Notes under the pieces: model-generated
What the model saw: only the letters and a program-made list of their open reading frames with translations
Told to the model about the DNA's origin: nothing
Databases searched by the model: none
In this document: piece after piece, positions 31,009-41,054 of the stretch
Layout of the letters: each line of letters begins with the position of its first letter
Numbering within the stretch: position 1 is the stretch's first letter
Assembly: GCF_039532605.1 (NCBI RefSeq)
Contig: NZ_BAAARY010000009.1
Span: 1 to 64,000, forward strand
Length of the DNA stretch: 64,000 nt
Source of the DNA: Pilimelia columellifera
GTDB taxonomy: Bacteria; Actinomycetota; Actinomycetes; Mycobacteriales; Micromonosporaceae
Direction: 5' to 3'
Position numbers and translations under genes: made by a program

Positions 31009-32463
31009 GTGGCGAAGACAGCCAACCGGACGAACCCGGCGATCATTCAGGGCGGCATGGGCGTCGGCGTCTCCGGCTGGCGCCTGGCGCGGGCGGTCGC
31101 GAGCGCCGGCCAGCTCGGCGTCGTCTCCGGGGTGGCCCTGGACACCCTGCTGGCCCGCCGCCTGAGCCTTGGCGACCCCGGCGGGGAGCTGCGGCGCGCG
31201 CTCGCCGCCTTCCCCGAGCCGCAGGTGGCGCAGCGGGTTATAGGCCGCCACTACCGACCGGCGGGGCCCGCCACCGGCGTCACCTACCGGCCCACGTCAC
31301 GGCTGGCGCTGCGCCCACGCCGGGACGCCGAGGAGCTGGCCGTGGTCGCCAACTTCGTCGAGGTGTGGCTGGCCAAGGAAGGCCACGACGGCCAGGTGGG
31401 CGTCAACTATCTGGAGAAGGTGCAGATGGCGACCCCGTCGTCCCTCTACGGGGCGATGCTCGCCGGCGTCGACGTGGTGCTCATGGGCGCCGGACTGCCC
31501 AGCGAGATCCCCCGCCTGCGGGCCGACCTGGCCGCGCATCGGCCCACCACCCTCCCGGTGGCCGTTGACGGGGCAGCCGCCCACGAGCGGCACGTCATCG
31601 CCTTCGACCCGGCCGGCCTGGCCGGACCCGACCCGGCGCCGCTGACCCCGCCGCGGCTGTTCGCGATCGTCGCCTCGGCGTCGCTGGTGACGTTCCTGGC
31701 CCGCAACAAGGCCACCCGCCCGGACGGTTTCGTGCTGGAGACCCCGGTCGCCGGCGGTCACAGCGCCCGCCCGCGCGGCCCGCTGCGCCTCACCGACGAC
31801 GGCGAGCCGGTGTACGGCCCGCGCGACGAGCTGGACCTGGCGAAGGTGCGCGCGGTAGGCCTGCCGTTCTGGCTGGCCGGCGGCTACGCCACCGCCGAGG
31901 CGCTCGCCCAGGCCCGGGCGGCGGGCGCCGCCGGTATCCAGGTCGGCACCGCGTTCGCGCTATCCGCCGAGTCGGGGATGCGCCCGGAGCTGCGCCGCCA
32001 GCTCATCGACCAGGCGTTGGCCGGGACGCTGCCGGTGCGCAACAGCGCCGCCGCCTCGCCGACCGGCTTCCCGTTCAAGGTCGTCGACCTGCCGGGGACG
32101 GCCGCCGACGAGGCCACGTTCGCGGCCCGCCCCCGACTGTGCGACCTGGGCTACCTGCGCACCGTGTACGCCCGCGAGGGTGGCGGGGTGGGTTACCGCT
32201 GCCCGGCAGAGCCGGTCGACGAGCACGTCCGCAAGGGCGGACGGGAGTCCGAGGCCGCCGACCGGCGCTGCCTGTGCAACGGCCTGGTGGCCACGATCGG
32301 GCTGCCGCAGACCCGCGCCGACGGCTACGTCGAGCCGCCGCTGCTCACCCTCGGCCAGGACCTGGGCTTTCTGGCCACGTTGACCGGACGGGCCGGCCGG
32401 GAGTACTCGGCGGCCGATGTCATCGCGCACCTGCTGGACCGGGCGGACGTCACCACCGGCTGA
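31009..32463 (+). CDS. Nitronate monooxygenase / NPD-like FMN enzyme
   Basis: A 484-residue enzyme of the 2-nitropropane dioxygenase superfamily, which binds FMN in a TIM barrel and oxidises nitronates, or acts as an enoyl reductase in some relatives. Landmarks are IIQGGMGVGVSGWRLA at the N-terminus and FVLETPVAGGHSARP, with the catalytic His. AAGAAGIQVGTAFA near the phosphate site and SPTGFPFKV follow. Classic nitronate monooxygenases have 320-370 residues. This one has a longer C-terminus with Cys pairs at LGYLRTVY...YRCPAEP and RRCLCNGLVA, seen in a longer subgroup. GTG was chosen for the AGGAGG eight bases before it. Confidence 0.85.
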   Translation: MAKTANRTNPAIIQGGMGVGVSGWRLARAVASAGQLGVVSGVALDTLLARRLSLGDPGGELRRALAAFPEPQVAQRVIGRHYRPAGPATGVTYRPTSRLALRPRRDAEELAVVANFVEVWLAKEGHDGQVGVNYLEKVQMATPSSLYGAMLAGVDVVLMGAGLPSEIPRLRADLAAHRPTTLPVAVDGAAAHERHVIAFDPAGLAGPDPAPLTPPRLFAIVASASLVTFLARNKATRPDGFVLETPVAGGHSARPRGPLRLTDDGEPVYGPRDELDLAKVRAVGLPFWLAGGYATAEALAQARAAGAAGIQVGTAFALSAESGMRPELRRQLIDQALAGTLPVRNSAAASPTGFPFKVVDLPGTAADEATFAARPRLCDLGYLRTVYAREGGGVGYRCPAEPVDEHVRKGGRESEAADRRCLCNGLVATIGLPQTRADGYVEPPLLTLGQDLGFLATLTGRAGREYSAADVIAHLLDRADVTTG

Positions 32464-32464
32464 C

Positions 32465-33072
32465 TCAGCTGGTCGGCGTCACGGTCCGCAGCAGCTCGGC
32501 GAGCCCCCGGAACGCCTGCCCCCGGTGGCTGATGGCGTCCTTGGCGGCCGGGCTCAGCTCGGCGTTTGTCAGGTGCTGGCCGTCGCCGAGGAAGATCGGG
32601 TCGTAGCCGAACCCGCCCTCGCCGCGCGGGGCGCGCAGCAGCCGCCCGCGCTGCTCGCCGGTGACGACGTGCTCGACGCCCGAGGGCAGGACCAGCGCGG
32701 CCGCGCAGGCGAACGCCGCGCCCCGGTGCTCGTCGGGGATGTCGCCGGTCTGGCCGAGCACGAGTTGGAGGTTGGCCAGGTCGTCGCCGTGCCGGCCAGC
32801 CCAGCGGGCGGAGAACACCCCGGGCATTCCGTTGAGGGCGTCGACGGTGAGGCCGGAGTCGTCGGCGACGGTGGCCAGGCCAGTGTGGCGGACGGCCTCG
32901 CGGGCCTTGAGCAGCGCGTTCTCGGCGAAGGTGAGCCCGGTTTCCGGCGCCTCCGGGTACGCGGGCACGTCGGCGAGCCCGACCAGCTCGACGGCGCCGG
33001 CGCCGAGGGCGGCGTCGAGGATGCGCCGCAGCTCGGTGAGCTTCTTGGCGTTGCGGGTGGCCAGCAGCAGCG

Positions 33073-33076
<4 letters not shown>
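32465..33076 (-). CDS. rdgB: Non-canonical purine NTP pyrophosphatase
   Basis: A 203-residue Ham1/RdgB enzyme that hydrolyses dITP, ITP and XTP to keep deaminated purines out of DNA and RNA. Landmarks are the start LLATRNAKKLTEL, the TFAENALLKAREA helix, the DDSGLTVDALNGMPGVFSARWAG metal site, and GEGGFGYDPIF. It overlaps rph by four bases and ends the clpS operon. Confidence 0.96.
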
Positions 33077-33807
<731 letters not shown>

Positions 33808-33826
33808 GCCGGTCAGCCTATTCCGG

Positions 33827-34573
33827 TCACAGGTCGTAACGGGCGCCCGGTCGGGCGACCTCGACCGGGCCGTCATACACCCCCTCGGCCGCCAGCACGG
33901 TGGCCCCCTCGCGACCCCACGCGGCGACCAGATGGGTGAGGACCAGCCGGCCGACGCCCGCCTCCCGGGCGACCGCGCCAGCCTCGCCGCCGGTCAGGTG
34001 CAGACCGGCGGGGTTGTCCCGATCGTCCAGGTAGCTGGCCTCGCAGAGGAACAGGTCGGCGTCCCGGGCCAACGCGGTGAGACTGTCGCACGGCGCGGTG
34101 TCCGACGAGTAGGCCAGGACTTTGCCCTCGTGCTCGATCCGCACCCCGAACGTGGGCACCGGGTGCTCCACCTGGTCGACGGTGACCGCGAACGGCCCGA
34201 TCTCGAACGTGCCCGGCTTCAGATCGTGGAAGGTGTAGACGTCGTCGACGGGGCCCTCGGCGGCGCCGTAGGCGTTGACGATCCGCTCGGCGGCGCCGAC
34301 CGGCCCGTACAGGGGCAGCGGCGGGTACTTGCCCTCCGGGGCGTACCGGCGCACCACCACGTACGAGCAGGCATCGAGCATGTGGTCGCAGTGCAGGTGG
34401 GTGAGCAGGATCGCGTCGACCGAGTGCAGGCCGGCGTACCGCTGCAACGCCGACATGGCGCCCGTGCCGAAGTCCACCAGGAGCCGGAATCCGCCAGCGC
34501 TGACCAGGTACGCCGAACAGGCCGAGTCGGGGCCGGGGAAGCTGCCCGCGCAGCCCAGGACGGTCAGTCTCAT
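33827..34573 (-). CDS. Metallo-beta-lactamase-fold hydrolase
   Basis: A 248-residue cytoplasmic protein with the H-x-H-x-D-H motif in LTHLHCDHMLD and further metal ligands in VEHPVPTFG, AYSSDTAPCDSL and VLTHLVAAWG. Its layout follows RNase Z-like members of the family (cyclic nucleotide phosphodiesterase or tRNA-processing enzymes), but it lacks the flexible arm of RNase Z. It lies in the conserved murI-rph block of actinobacteria, overlapping murI by four bases. A nucleotide or RNA substrate is likely by neighbours, and not shown. Confidence 0.9.
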   Translation of the reverse strand: MRLTVLGCAGSFPGPDSACSAYLVSAGGFRLLVDFGTGAMSALQRYAGLHSVDAILLTHLHCDHMLDACSYVVVRRYAPEGKYPPLPLYGPVGAAERIVNAYGAAEGPVDDVYTFHDLKPGTFEIGPFAVTVDQVEHPVPTFGVRIEHEGKVLAYSSDTAPCDSLTALARDADLFLCEASYLDDRDNPAGLHLTGGEAGAVAREAGVGRLVLTHLVAAWGREGATVLAAEGVYDGPVEVARPGARYDL

Positions 34574-35382
34574 GCCGCGGCCCTCAGGCTCGCCACCGGG
34601 ACTCCGTCGAGGAAGTCGGCGCCGAGGAACCGGCGGGCCAGGCGCCCGAACGGGGCAGCGTCGCCGGTGGTGATGAGACGGTGCCCCGGGGCCGGCGCAC
34701 CGTCCGGACGGAGCAGGTTGCTGTCGGTGAGCACCCGGTAGAGGTCCTTGGCGGTCTCGTCGGCGCTGGACACCAACGTCACCTGATCGCCCATCACCAG
34801 ACTGATCACACCAGCGAGCAGCGGGTAGTGGGTGCAGCCGAGGATCAGGGTGTCCACGTCGGCGCGTTGCAGCGGCTCCAGGTAACCACTGACCAGGCCA
34901 AGCAGGGCGCGTCCCGAGGTGACGCCGCGTTCGACGAAGTCCACCAACTGCGGGCAGGCGACGCCACTCACCCGCACCTGCGGGGCGGCGGCGAAAGCGT
35001 CCACGTACGCCCGACTGCTGATGGTGGCGGCGGTGCCGATCACACCGACCCGTCCGTTGCGGGTCGCTGCGGCGGCGCGGCGCACCGCGGGGCGCACCAC
35101 CTCGATCACCGGGACGCAGTAGCGTTCCCGGGCATCGTGCAGGCACGCCGCGGAGGCGCTGTTGCAGGCGATGACGAGCGCCTTGACGCCCTGCTCGACG
35201 AGGTGGTCGAGGCAGGTCAACGCATGTCGGCGCACGTCCGCCAGCGGCTTGGGGCCGTACGGAACGTGCGCGGTGTCACCAAGGTAGATGACCTGCTCGT
35301 GCGGCAGCTGGTCGAGCACCGCGCGAGCGACGGTGAGACCCCCGACTCCCGAGTCGAAGATCCCGATGGGCGCATCCGTCAC
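34570..35382 (-). CDS. murI: Glutamate racemase
   Basis: A 270-residue cofactor-independent racemase that makes D-glutamate for peptidoglycan. The two catalytic Cys are in VIACNSASAA and ILGCTHYPLL. The N-terminus PIGIFDSGVGGLTVARAV and IYLGDTAHVPYG are typical. It is in the clpS-DUF2017-murI-MBL-rph-rdgB operon. Confidence 0.97.
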   Translation of the reverse strand: MTDAPIGIFDSGVGGLTVARAVLDQLPHEQVIYLGDTAHVPYGPKPLADVRRHALTCLDHLVEQGVKALVIACNSASAACLHDARERYCVPVIEVVRPAVRRAAAATRNGRVGVIGTAATISSRAYVDAFAAAPQVRVSGVACPQLVDFVERGVTSGRALLGLVSGYLEPLQRADVDTLILGCTHYPLLAGVISLVMGDQVTLVSSADETAKDLYRVLTDSNLLRPDGAPAPGHRLITTGDAAPFGRLARRFLGADFLDGVPVASLRAAA

Positions 35383-35476
35383 GGAGCGCAGCCTACGCGG
35401 CGTCGCTGACGGGACCTAGGGACGGGACCGTGTTGTCCGCAACAGGTGATCTTCGCCGGTCACAGCGCCGGCGTGT

Positions 35477-36004
35477 TCACCGGACCGGCGCCCCCATGAC
35501 CGCTTCCAACAGGCTCTCCTGCAGGAAGCCCAGGTATGCGTAGACCGAGAGCTGGAACACCCGCGACGATCCGGGGTCGTCGTCCACCGCGAGATCAAGC
35601 TCGACCCGTAGGTCGGTGTCGGCGTCGAGGCCGAGCCGCACGCCCATGGCGAGCCGGGCGTCGGTGAGCGCCCGGAGCCAGGCGTCGGCGGCCTCCGGAT
35701 CGAGGCTGACCTCGCCCTCCCGCTCAGGCAGCCCGGCCAGCACCGCCCCGGCCTGGTCGACCTTGCCGGTCTTCAGCTCACCCTCGGTGAACCGGCGGAA
35801 CTCGGCGGAGTCGTCCGGGGCGTCCGGGTAGACGTCGGGGAACAGCCGCCGCACCACCGGATCGTCGTGGCCGAAGCCGTCGGTCAGCAGACCCACCATC
35901 TCCGCGGAGACCTTCCGCAGCACCCGCACCTCGTCCTCGGCGAGCCAGGCCACGTAGCGCTCACCCCGGCGGACGAACAGGGTGGCGGCGCCGTCGGCGC
36001 TCAC
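35477..36004 (-). CDS. DUF2017 protein
   Basis: A 175-residue cytoplasmic protein of the actinobacterial DUF2017 family. The sequence has FVRRGERYVAWLAEDEVRVLRKVSAEMVGLL near the start and YAYLGFLQESLLEAVM at the end. It is acidic, with no membrane helix and no known motif. The GTG start overlaps the stop of clpS by four bases, so the two are co-translated. A role with ClpS in substrate delivery to ClpCP has no direct support beyond adjacency. Confidence 0.88.
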   Translation of the reverse strand: MSADGAATLFVRRGERYVAWLAEDEVRVLRKVSAEMVGLLTDGFGHDDPVVRRLFPDVYPDAPDDSAEFRRFTEGELKTGKVDQAGAVLAGLPEREGEVSLDPEAADAWLRALTDARLAMGVRLGLDADTDLRVELDLAVDDDPGSSRVFQLSVYAYLGFLQESLLEAVMGAPVR

Positions 36005-36306
36005 ACCCGGTCCACCGTCGCCCACAGCCCATGGCCGTGCAGCTGGCTGGCGTCCAGCTCCATCCGCTCCCGCGGACCGCTGGCCACCACCGCCCGGCCC
36101 TGCTCGTGGACGTCGAGCATGAGTTTCTCCGCCTCCTCACGGCTGTAGCCGAAGAGTTTCTGGAAGACCCACGTCACGTAGGTCATTAGGTTGATCGGGT
36201 CGTCCCAGACCACCACCTGCCAGGGGCCGGCGAGCGCGGCCTCCTCGCTGGGCCGCACCTGCTCGGCCACTCCGCCCTGGCGTATGTCCGCTGCCATGCC
36301 CTCCAT
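36001..36306 (-). CDS. clpS: ClpS adaptor of ClpCP
   Basis: A 101-residue adaptor that delivers N-degron substrates to ClpC-ClpP. The core shows WQVVVWDDPINLMTYVTWVFQKLFGY, where the acidic and hydrophobic residues line the N-degron pocket. The pair EEAEKLMLDVHEQGRAVV completes the fold. The N-terminal 30 residues are flexible. Either of two ATGs, three codons apart, could be the start. It heads the operon that continues through DUF2017 and murI. Confidence 0.95.
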   Translation of the reverse strand: MEGMAADIRQGGVAEQVRPSEEAALAGPWQVVVWDDPINLMTYVTWVFQKLFGYSREEAEKLMLDVHEQGRAVVASGPRERMELDASQLHGHGLWATVDRV

Positions 36307-36377
36307 CGTGCCACGACCGCCCGGCCGCCACCCCCGGCCGGTCGAACCGGACCCGGAGCGTCAAATAGGCTGAACGG

Positions 36378-37652
36378 GTGACGGCCTTGCTGACCGACCA
36401 TTACGAATTGACCATGGTGAACGCGGCCCTGGCCGACGGCACCGCCGGTCGACGCTGCGTGTTCGAGGTGTTCGCCCGGCGGCTGCCCACCGGACGCCGC
36501 TACGGCGTCGTCGCCGGGGTCGGGCGGCTCGTCGACCGCATCGCCGGCTTCCGCTTCCGCCCGGACGAGATCGCGTACCTGAGCGGACGCCGCATCGTCG
36601 ACGCCGACACCGCCCGCTGGCTGGCCGACTACCGATTCACCGGCGACATCGACGGCTACGCCGAAGGGGAGCTGTTCTTCCCCGGCTCCCCGATCCTCAC
36701 GGTCACCGGCACGTTCGCCGAGTGCGTGGTGCTGGAGACGCTCATCCTGTCGGTGCTCAACCACGACAGCGCCGTCGCCGCAGCGGCCGCCCGCATGGTC
36801 ACCGCCGCCCGGGGCCGGGGGCTCATCGAGATGGGCGCCCGCCGCACCCACGAGGAGGCGGCGGTGGCCGCCGCCCGGGCCGCCTACCTTGCCGGATTCG
36901 CGTACACCTCGAACCTGGCCGCCGGGGCCCGGCACGGCATCCCGACCGCCGGAACCGCCGCGCACGCCTACACCCTGCTCCACGACGACGAGCCGGCGGC
37001 CTTCGCCGCCCAGGTCGCCACCCTGGGGTCGGAGACGACGCTGCTGGTCGACACCTACGACATCACCCAGGGCATCCGCAACGCGATCTCCGTGGCCGGT
37101 CCCGGCCTGCGGGCGATCCGGATCGACTCCGGCGACCTGTCGGTGCTGGCCCATCAGTCCCGCGAGCTGCTCGACTCGCTGGGCGCGCCGGACACGAAGA
37201 TCATCGTCTCGGGCGATCTGGACGAGTACGCGATCGCGGCCCTCGCCGCCGAGCCCGTCGACATGTATGGGGCTGGCACCTCGGTGGTCACCGGCTCCGG
37301 CGCCCCCACCGCCGGGCTGGTCTACAAACTCGTCGAGGTGGACGGCCGGCCGGTGGTCAAGCGTTCCGAGAACAAGGCGACGGTCGGCGGGCGCAAGGCC
37401 GCCGTCCGTCGGCACAAGCCGACCGGCACCGCCACCGAGGAGATCGTGGTCTCCCGTGGGGTGCCCGACCACCAGCCGAACGACCGGCTGCTGCAACGGG
37501 CCCACCTCGTCGGCGGCGAGCCCGTCGGACGGCCCACGCTGGCGGAGTCCCGCGAGCATCTGCGCCAATGCCTTATCTCGATCCCGTGGGAGGGGCTCAA
37601 ACTGTCCGCAGGCGACCCGGCCGTTCCGGTCACCGCCATCACCGCGCAGTGA
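36378..37652 (+). CDS. pncB: Nicotinate phosphoribosyltransferase
   Basis: A 424-residue cytoplasmic enzyme of NAD salvage that joins nicotinate to PRPP, with ATP, giving nicotinate mononucleotide. Landmarks are LLTDHYELTMVNAAL, SNLAAGARHGIPTAGT, LLVDTYDITQGIRNA, IRIDSGDLSVL and a phosphate-binding IIVSGDLDEY. The GTG start is 71 bases from clpS, which is divergent. The next gene, pncA, is 11 bases downstream. Confidence 0.96.
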   Translation: MTALLTDHYELTMVNAALADGTAGRRCVFEVFARRLPTGRRYGVVAGVGRLVDRIAGFRFRPDEIAYLSGRRIVDADTARWLADYRFTGDIDGYAEGELFFPGSPILTVTGTFAECVVLETLILSVLNHDSAVAAAAARMVTAARGRGLIEMGARRTHEEAAVAAARAAYLAGFAYTSNLAAGARHGIPTAGTAAHAYTLLHDDEPAAFAAQVATLGSETTLLVDTYDITQGIRNAISVAGPGLRAIRIDSGDLSVLAHQSRELLDSLGAPDTKIIVSGDLDEYAIAALAAEPVDMYGAGTSVVTGSGAPTAGLVYKLVEVDGRPVVKRSENKATVGGRKAAVRRHKPTGTATEEIVVSRGVPDHQPNDRLLQRAHLVGGEPVGRPTLAESREHLRQCLISIPWEGLKLSAGDPAVPVTAITAQ

Positions 37653-37663
37653 GGGAGTCGGCC

Positions 37664-38239
37664 ATGACCAACGCATTGATCATCGTGGACGTGCAGCGGG
37701 ACTTCTGCGAAGGCGGGTCGCTCGCCGTAGCCGGCGGCGCGCAGGTGGCGCGGCGACTCTCCGCCGCGCTGGCCGCCGGCCCGGACCGCTGGGATCACAT
37801 CGTGGCCACCCAGGACCACCACATCGACCCCGGCGACCACTTCAGCCAGACCCCGGACTTCGCGACGACCTGGCCGGCGCACTGCGTCGCCGGCTCCCCC
37901 GGCGCCGACTTCCACCCGGACCTGGACACCGACCGGATCGAGGCGGTGTTCCACAAGGGCGCGCACGCGGCCGCCTACTCAGGCTTCGAGGGCGACGCCG
38001 CCGGCATCGGCCTGGCCGCCTGGCTACGGATGCGCGGCGTTACCGCCGTCGACATCGTCGGCATCGCCACCGACCACTGCGTGCGGGCCACCGCCCTGGA
38101 CGCCGCGCGCGAGGGCTTCGCCGCCACCGTCCTTCTCGACCTCACCGCCGGCGTCGCCCATGCCACGACCGAAGCCGCCCTCGACGCGCTGCGCGCCGCC
38201 GGGGTCACCCTCGCCGGCGCCCCGACGACGCCCGGCTGA
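37664..38239 (+). CDS. pncA: Nicotinamidase
   Basis: A 191-residue isochorismatase-fold amidase that turns nicotinamide into nicotinate, the substrate of pncB. The catalytic triad is in IVDVQRDF (Asp), VFHKGAHA (Lys) and ATDHCVRATA (Cys). The metal site shows as ATQDHHIDPGDHF. It shares an operon with pncB, completing the route from nicotinamide to NAD precursors. Pyrazinamide activation is known for the family. Confidence 0.97.
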   Translation: MTNALIIVDVQRDFCEGGSLAVAGGAQVARRLSAALAAGPDRWDHIVATQDHHIDPGDHFSQTPDFATTWPAHCVAGSPGADFHPDLDTDRIEAVFHKGAHAAAYSGFEGDAAGIGLAAWLRMRGVTAVDIVGIATDHCVRATALDAAREGFAATVLLDLTAGVAHATTEAALDALRAAGVTLAGAPTTPG

Positions 38240-38296
38240 GCGCCCGGCCACGGCCGTTCCGCCCCGCGGTGGCCCGCGGGGACCCACAATGACCCC

Positions 38297-40444
38297 GTGG
38301 ACGGAGCGCGGGGGCGGGTCGGTCGACGCGCAGGCGCGGCGGCCGTCGTCGCGGCGCTCGCCCTGGTCGCGGCGGACGCCCCGCTGGCCCGTTCCGGGGC
38401 GCCCAGCCGGATCGTCGGGGTGGGCGCTTTGCCAGCCGACGTCGGCGGCGAGTCGTGGGCGGCCCGGCCGGTCGAAAGCAACGGGCTACGGATGGTGGCG
38501 TCCTCCGGGCCGGACGGTTTCTCCCTGCACACCGCGTCGGGTCCACAGCGTTTCCTGCCCGGGGTCAACCTGGGCAGCACCACCCCGGGAACCGAACCGG
38601 GTCAGCTGGCGATGACCGCGGACGACTACCGCGCGTGGTTCGACGCGATGCGTCGCCTCGGCGTGCGGGTGGTCCGCGTCTACACCATCCACCCGCCCGC
38701 CTTCTACACCGAGCTGGCCGCGCACAACGACCGGCGCCCGCACGCGCCCCTCTACCTCGCCCAGGGCGTCTACCTGCCCGACGAGCACGGGTACGTCACG
38801 ACCGGGAACCTATTCGAGCCGGCGCACACCACCGCGTTCGTCAACGAGCTGCGGGACGCCTCGGCGGCGGTCAGCGGGGCGCTCGCGCGGGCGCCGACGC
38901 CGGGCCGGGCGAGCGGACGGTGGACCACGGACGTCAGCCGATGGCTGGCGCTGTGGATCGTGGGCGTGGAGTGGGACCCGGTGGCCACGGCGGCGTCCGA
39001 CCGTCGAAACGCCCGTGCGGCCGCGCACCGGGGCCGCTACTTCGTCAGCGGGAACGGCGCCACCCCCACCGAACGGTGGCTGGCCGCCCGGATGGACGAC
39101 CTGGCCACCGCCGAGGTGGGCCGGGGGCGGTCGGCGCCGATGGCGTTCGTGAACTGGCCAACGACCGACCCGCTACGCCATCCCGAGGAGCCGAACCCAC
39201 GCGAGGACGTGGTGGGAATCGACGCCAACCGGGTGTTGCCGACGCAGGCGTGGCCCGGCGGGACGTTCGCCAGCTACCACGCCTATCCGTACTACCCGGA
39301 CTTCCAGCGCCACCTGCCGGCAGCGAGCCTGCTGCGCTACCGGGGCCAGCTTGACCCGTACGTGACGTACCTGGCCGCGCTCCGGTCGCACCACGGCGCC
39401 ATCCCCGTCATGATCACCGAGTTCGGGGTTCCGTCGAGCGTCGGCAGCGCCCACCTGGGACCGCTCGGCCGGCACCAGGGCGGGCATGCGGAGGACGCCG
39501 CCATGGCGATCGACGCCGAACTGCTCCACGCCATCAAGGATCAGGGCCTGGCCGGTGGCATGGTGTTCGCCTGGGCGGACGAGTGGTTCAAGTTCACCTG
39601 GAACACCATCAACCGCCAGGCGCCGGCGCACCGGCGGGCGCTGTGGCACGACGCCCTCACCAACGAGCAGCACTTCGGCGTGATCGCCACCGACCCGCTC
39701 GGCCCGGCGGACGTCGGCTGGCACACCCTGTGGGAGGGCCCCGCCGGCCAGGTGGCACGCCGGGTGGAAGCGACGTTCGACGAGGCCCAGGTGCAGCTGC
39801 GGATCACCCTGGACACGCCGCGCCCGCCGACGCTGACGATCGGACTGGACACCCTGCCCACAGTCTCCGGGCCGCCGCCGCCCGGCGGCGCGTCGCGCGG
39901 CGCCGACATCGCCGTGGCGGTGGACTTGACCGGGCGGGACGCGCAGGTGTGGACCCGGCAGGAGCTGGACCCGGTCCAGCTGGACTACCGCGGCGACGCC
40001 TCGGGTCGGTTGCCGGCCGTCGGCGGCTGGCGCCCCTACGAGCTGGTGCTCAACCGGGCCGTGGTCGTGCCGACCACCGGCGAGTCGCTGCCCGCCGAGT
40101 ACCTCAACGTCGGACGCCTGCGCCACGGGTCGTGGGGCCCCGGCGCCGGCGCCGACAGCCGGGCGTTGTGGCGCCTCGACGGCGGCACGTTGACAATGCG
40201 TCTGCCGTGGGCGTTGGCGGGCTTTGCCGACCCGTCGTCGTTGCAGGTGCTCACGCCGTCGTGGGGCGTGGGGGCAACGGCGCCCACCGAGGGCATCCGG
40301 TTCAGCGTCGACAGCGTCGGGGGCGGTGTCGCTGACGCCGGCGTCCTGCGGTGGGAGCCGTGGCAGCGGGTGCGACACCGGGAGCGGCTCAAGCCGTCGG
40401 CCGGACTGCTCCGGGACGCGATGGTGGCGGTGGCCGCCGACTGA
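38297..40444 (+). CDS. Secreted glycoside-hydrolase-like protein
   Basis: A 715-residue exported protein. An N-terminal signal (GAAAVVAALALVAADAPLA) is followed by a TIM-barrel-like region to about residue 440. The motifs GVEWD and ITEFGVPSS fit the acid/base and nucleophile Glu of clan GH-A enzymes, but the usual Asn-Glu at the first is missing. A beta-rich domain at about 460-690 contains DGGTLTMRLPWALAGFADPSS. The motif NLGSTTPGTEPGQLAMTADDYRAWF near the start resembles the opening of exopolysaccharide-linked glycosidases. The family is not clear. GTG was chosen as the first start. Confidence 0.65.
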   Translation: MDGARGRVGRRAGAAAVVAALALVAADAPLARSGAPSRIVGVGALPADVGGESWAARPVESNGLRMVASSGPDGFSLHTASGPQRFLPGVNLGSTTPGTEPGQLAMTADDYRAWFDAMRRLGVRVVRVYTIHPPAFYTELAAHNDRRPHAPLYLAQGVYLPDEHGYVTTGNLFEPAHTTAFVNELRDASAAVSGALARAPTPGRASGRWTTDVSRWLALWIVGVEWDPVATAASDRRNARAAAHRGRYFVSGNGATPTERWLAARMDDLATAEVGRGRSAPMAFVNWPTTDPLRHPEEPNPREDVVGIDANRVLPTQAWPGGTFASYHAYPYYPDFQRHLPAASLLRYRGQLDPYVTYLAALRSHHGAIPVMITEFGVPSSVGSAHLGPLGRHQGGHAEDAAMAIDAELLHAIKDQGLAGGMVFAWADEWFKFTWNTINRQAPAHRRALWHDALTNEQHFGVIATDPLGPADVGWHTLWEGPAGQVARRVEATFDEAQVQLRITLDTPRPPTLTIGLDTLPTVSGPPPPGGASRGADIAVAVDLTGRDAQVWTRQELDPVQLDYRGDASGRLPAVGGWRPYELVLNRAVVVPTTGESLPAEYLNVGRLRHGSWGPGAGADSRALWRLDGGTLTMRLPWALAGFADPSSLQVLTPSWGVGATAPTEGIRFSVDSVGGGVADAGVLRWEPWQRVRHRERLKPSAGLLRDAMVAVAAD

Positions 40445-40564
40445 CCGCCCGGTGCGGCGACGGCCGGCGCCGAGATCTGTCGGGCCTCCGACACAACGGC
40501 TCGTTTGAGCGCCCCGGGCGCCTATGTTGAGGGCACTTCGGTCGCTCGACAGTGGAGGCTTGCG

Positions 40565-40981
40565 ATGAACGGACGACGCGCGGCGTCGAGCCTGCTGGGC
40601 CTGGTGCTGTTCACGGCGGCCAGCGGCTGCGCCATCTCCTACGGTGACGCGCCGGGCTCGACCGACAGCGGGTTCGAGAAGGTGGACACCGCGGACGCCG
40701 GCTACGACGACAGCGGTGGGGTCGACGACGACGGCGGCGGCGCCAACGGGGGCGACGGTGCGGACGACACGGCCGGATCCGACGAGGATCCGGCCGCCGA
40801 CCTCACCGACGACTGCGGCGCCGACGTCGAGGACGACTGCGATGATCTCGGATCAGCTCCCAGGGCGGGCGCCGGTAAGGGTGGAGCGTCCACCAAGGGC
40901 GGCCCCCGCGCCGGCGGCGGCTCTACAACGCGCGGCGGCTCGGCCAGCGGCAGCAGCCGGCCATCGGGCGGGCGCCGCTGA
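40565..40981 (+). CDS. Asp-rich lipoprotein
   Basis: A 138-residue protein. The N-terminus has basic residues, a hydrophobic stretch and the lipobox-like AASGC with Cys22. After that the sequence is almost wholly Asp, Gly and Ser, with repeated DDDGGG and DEDPAAD runs, then a basic Gly/Ser tail. Two Cys sit at DDCGADVEDDC. It looks like a surface-exposed, acidic, disordered protein. The function is unknown. Calcium or cation binding is possible from composition alone. Confidence 0.65.
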   Translation: MNGRRAASSLLGLVLFTAASGCAISYGDAPGSTDSGFEKVDTADAGYDDSGGVDDDGGGANGGDGADDTAGSDEDPAADLTDDCGADVEDDCDDLGSAPRAGAGKGGASTKGGPRAGGGSTTRGGSASGSSRPSGGRR

Positions 40982-41029
40982 CAGCGGGAGGGCGCGGGAC
41001 CAGAAACGGTCCCACGCCCTCCCGCTGTC
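40980..41029. terminator. Terminator between the lipoprotein and ctaD
   Basis: Arms gacagcgggagggcg (40980-40994) and the matching cgccctcccgctgtc pair fully. The next six bases (gggacc with ggtccc) also pair, with one bulge on the right and an agaaac loop. The hairpin serves two convergent genes. Confidence 0.85.
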
Positions 41030-41054
41030 GAGTTCGCGGCTGTGCGGTTCGGGT

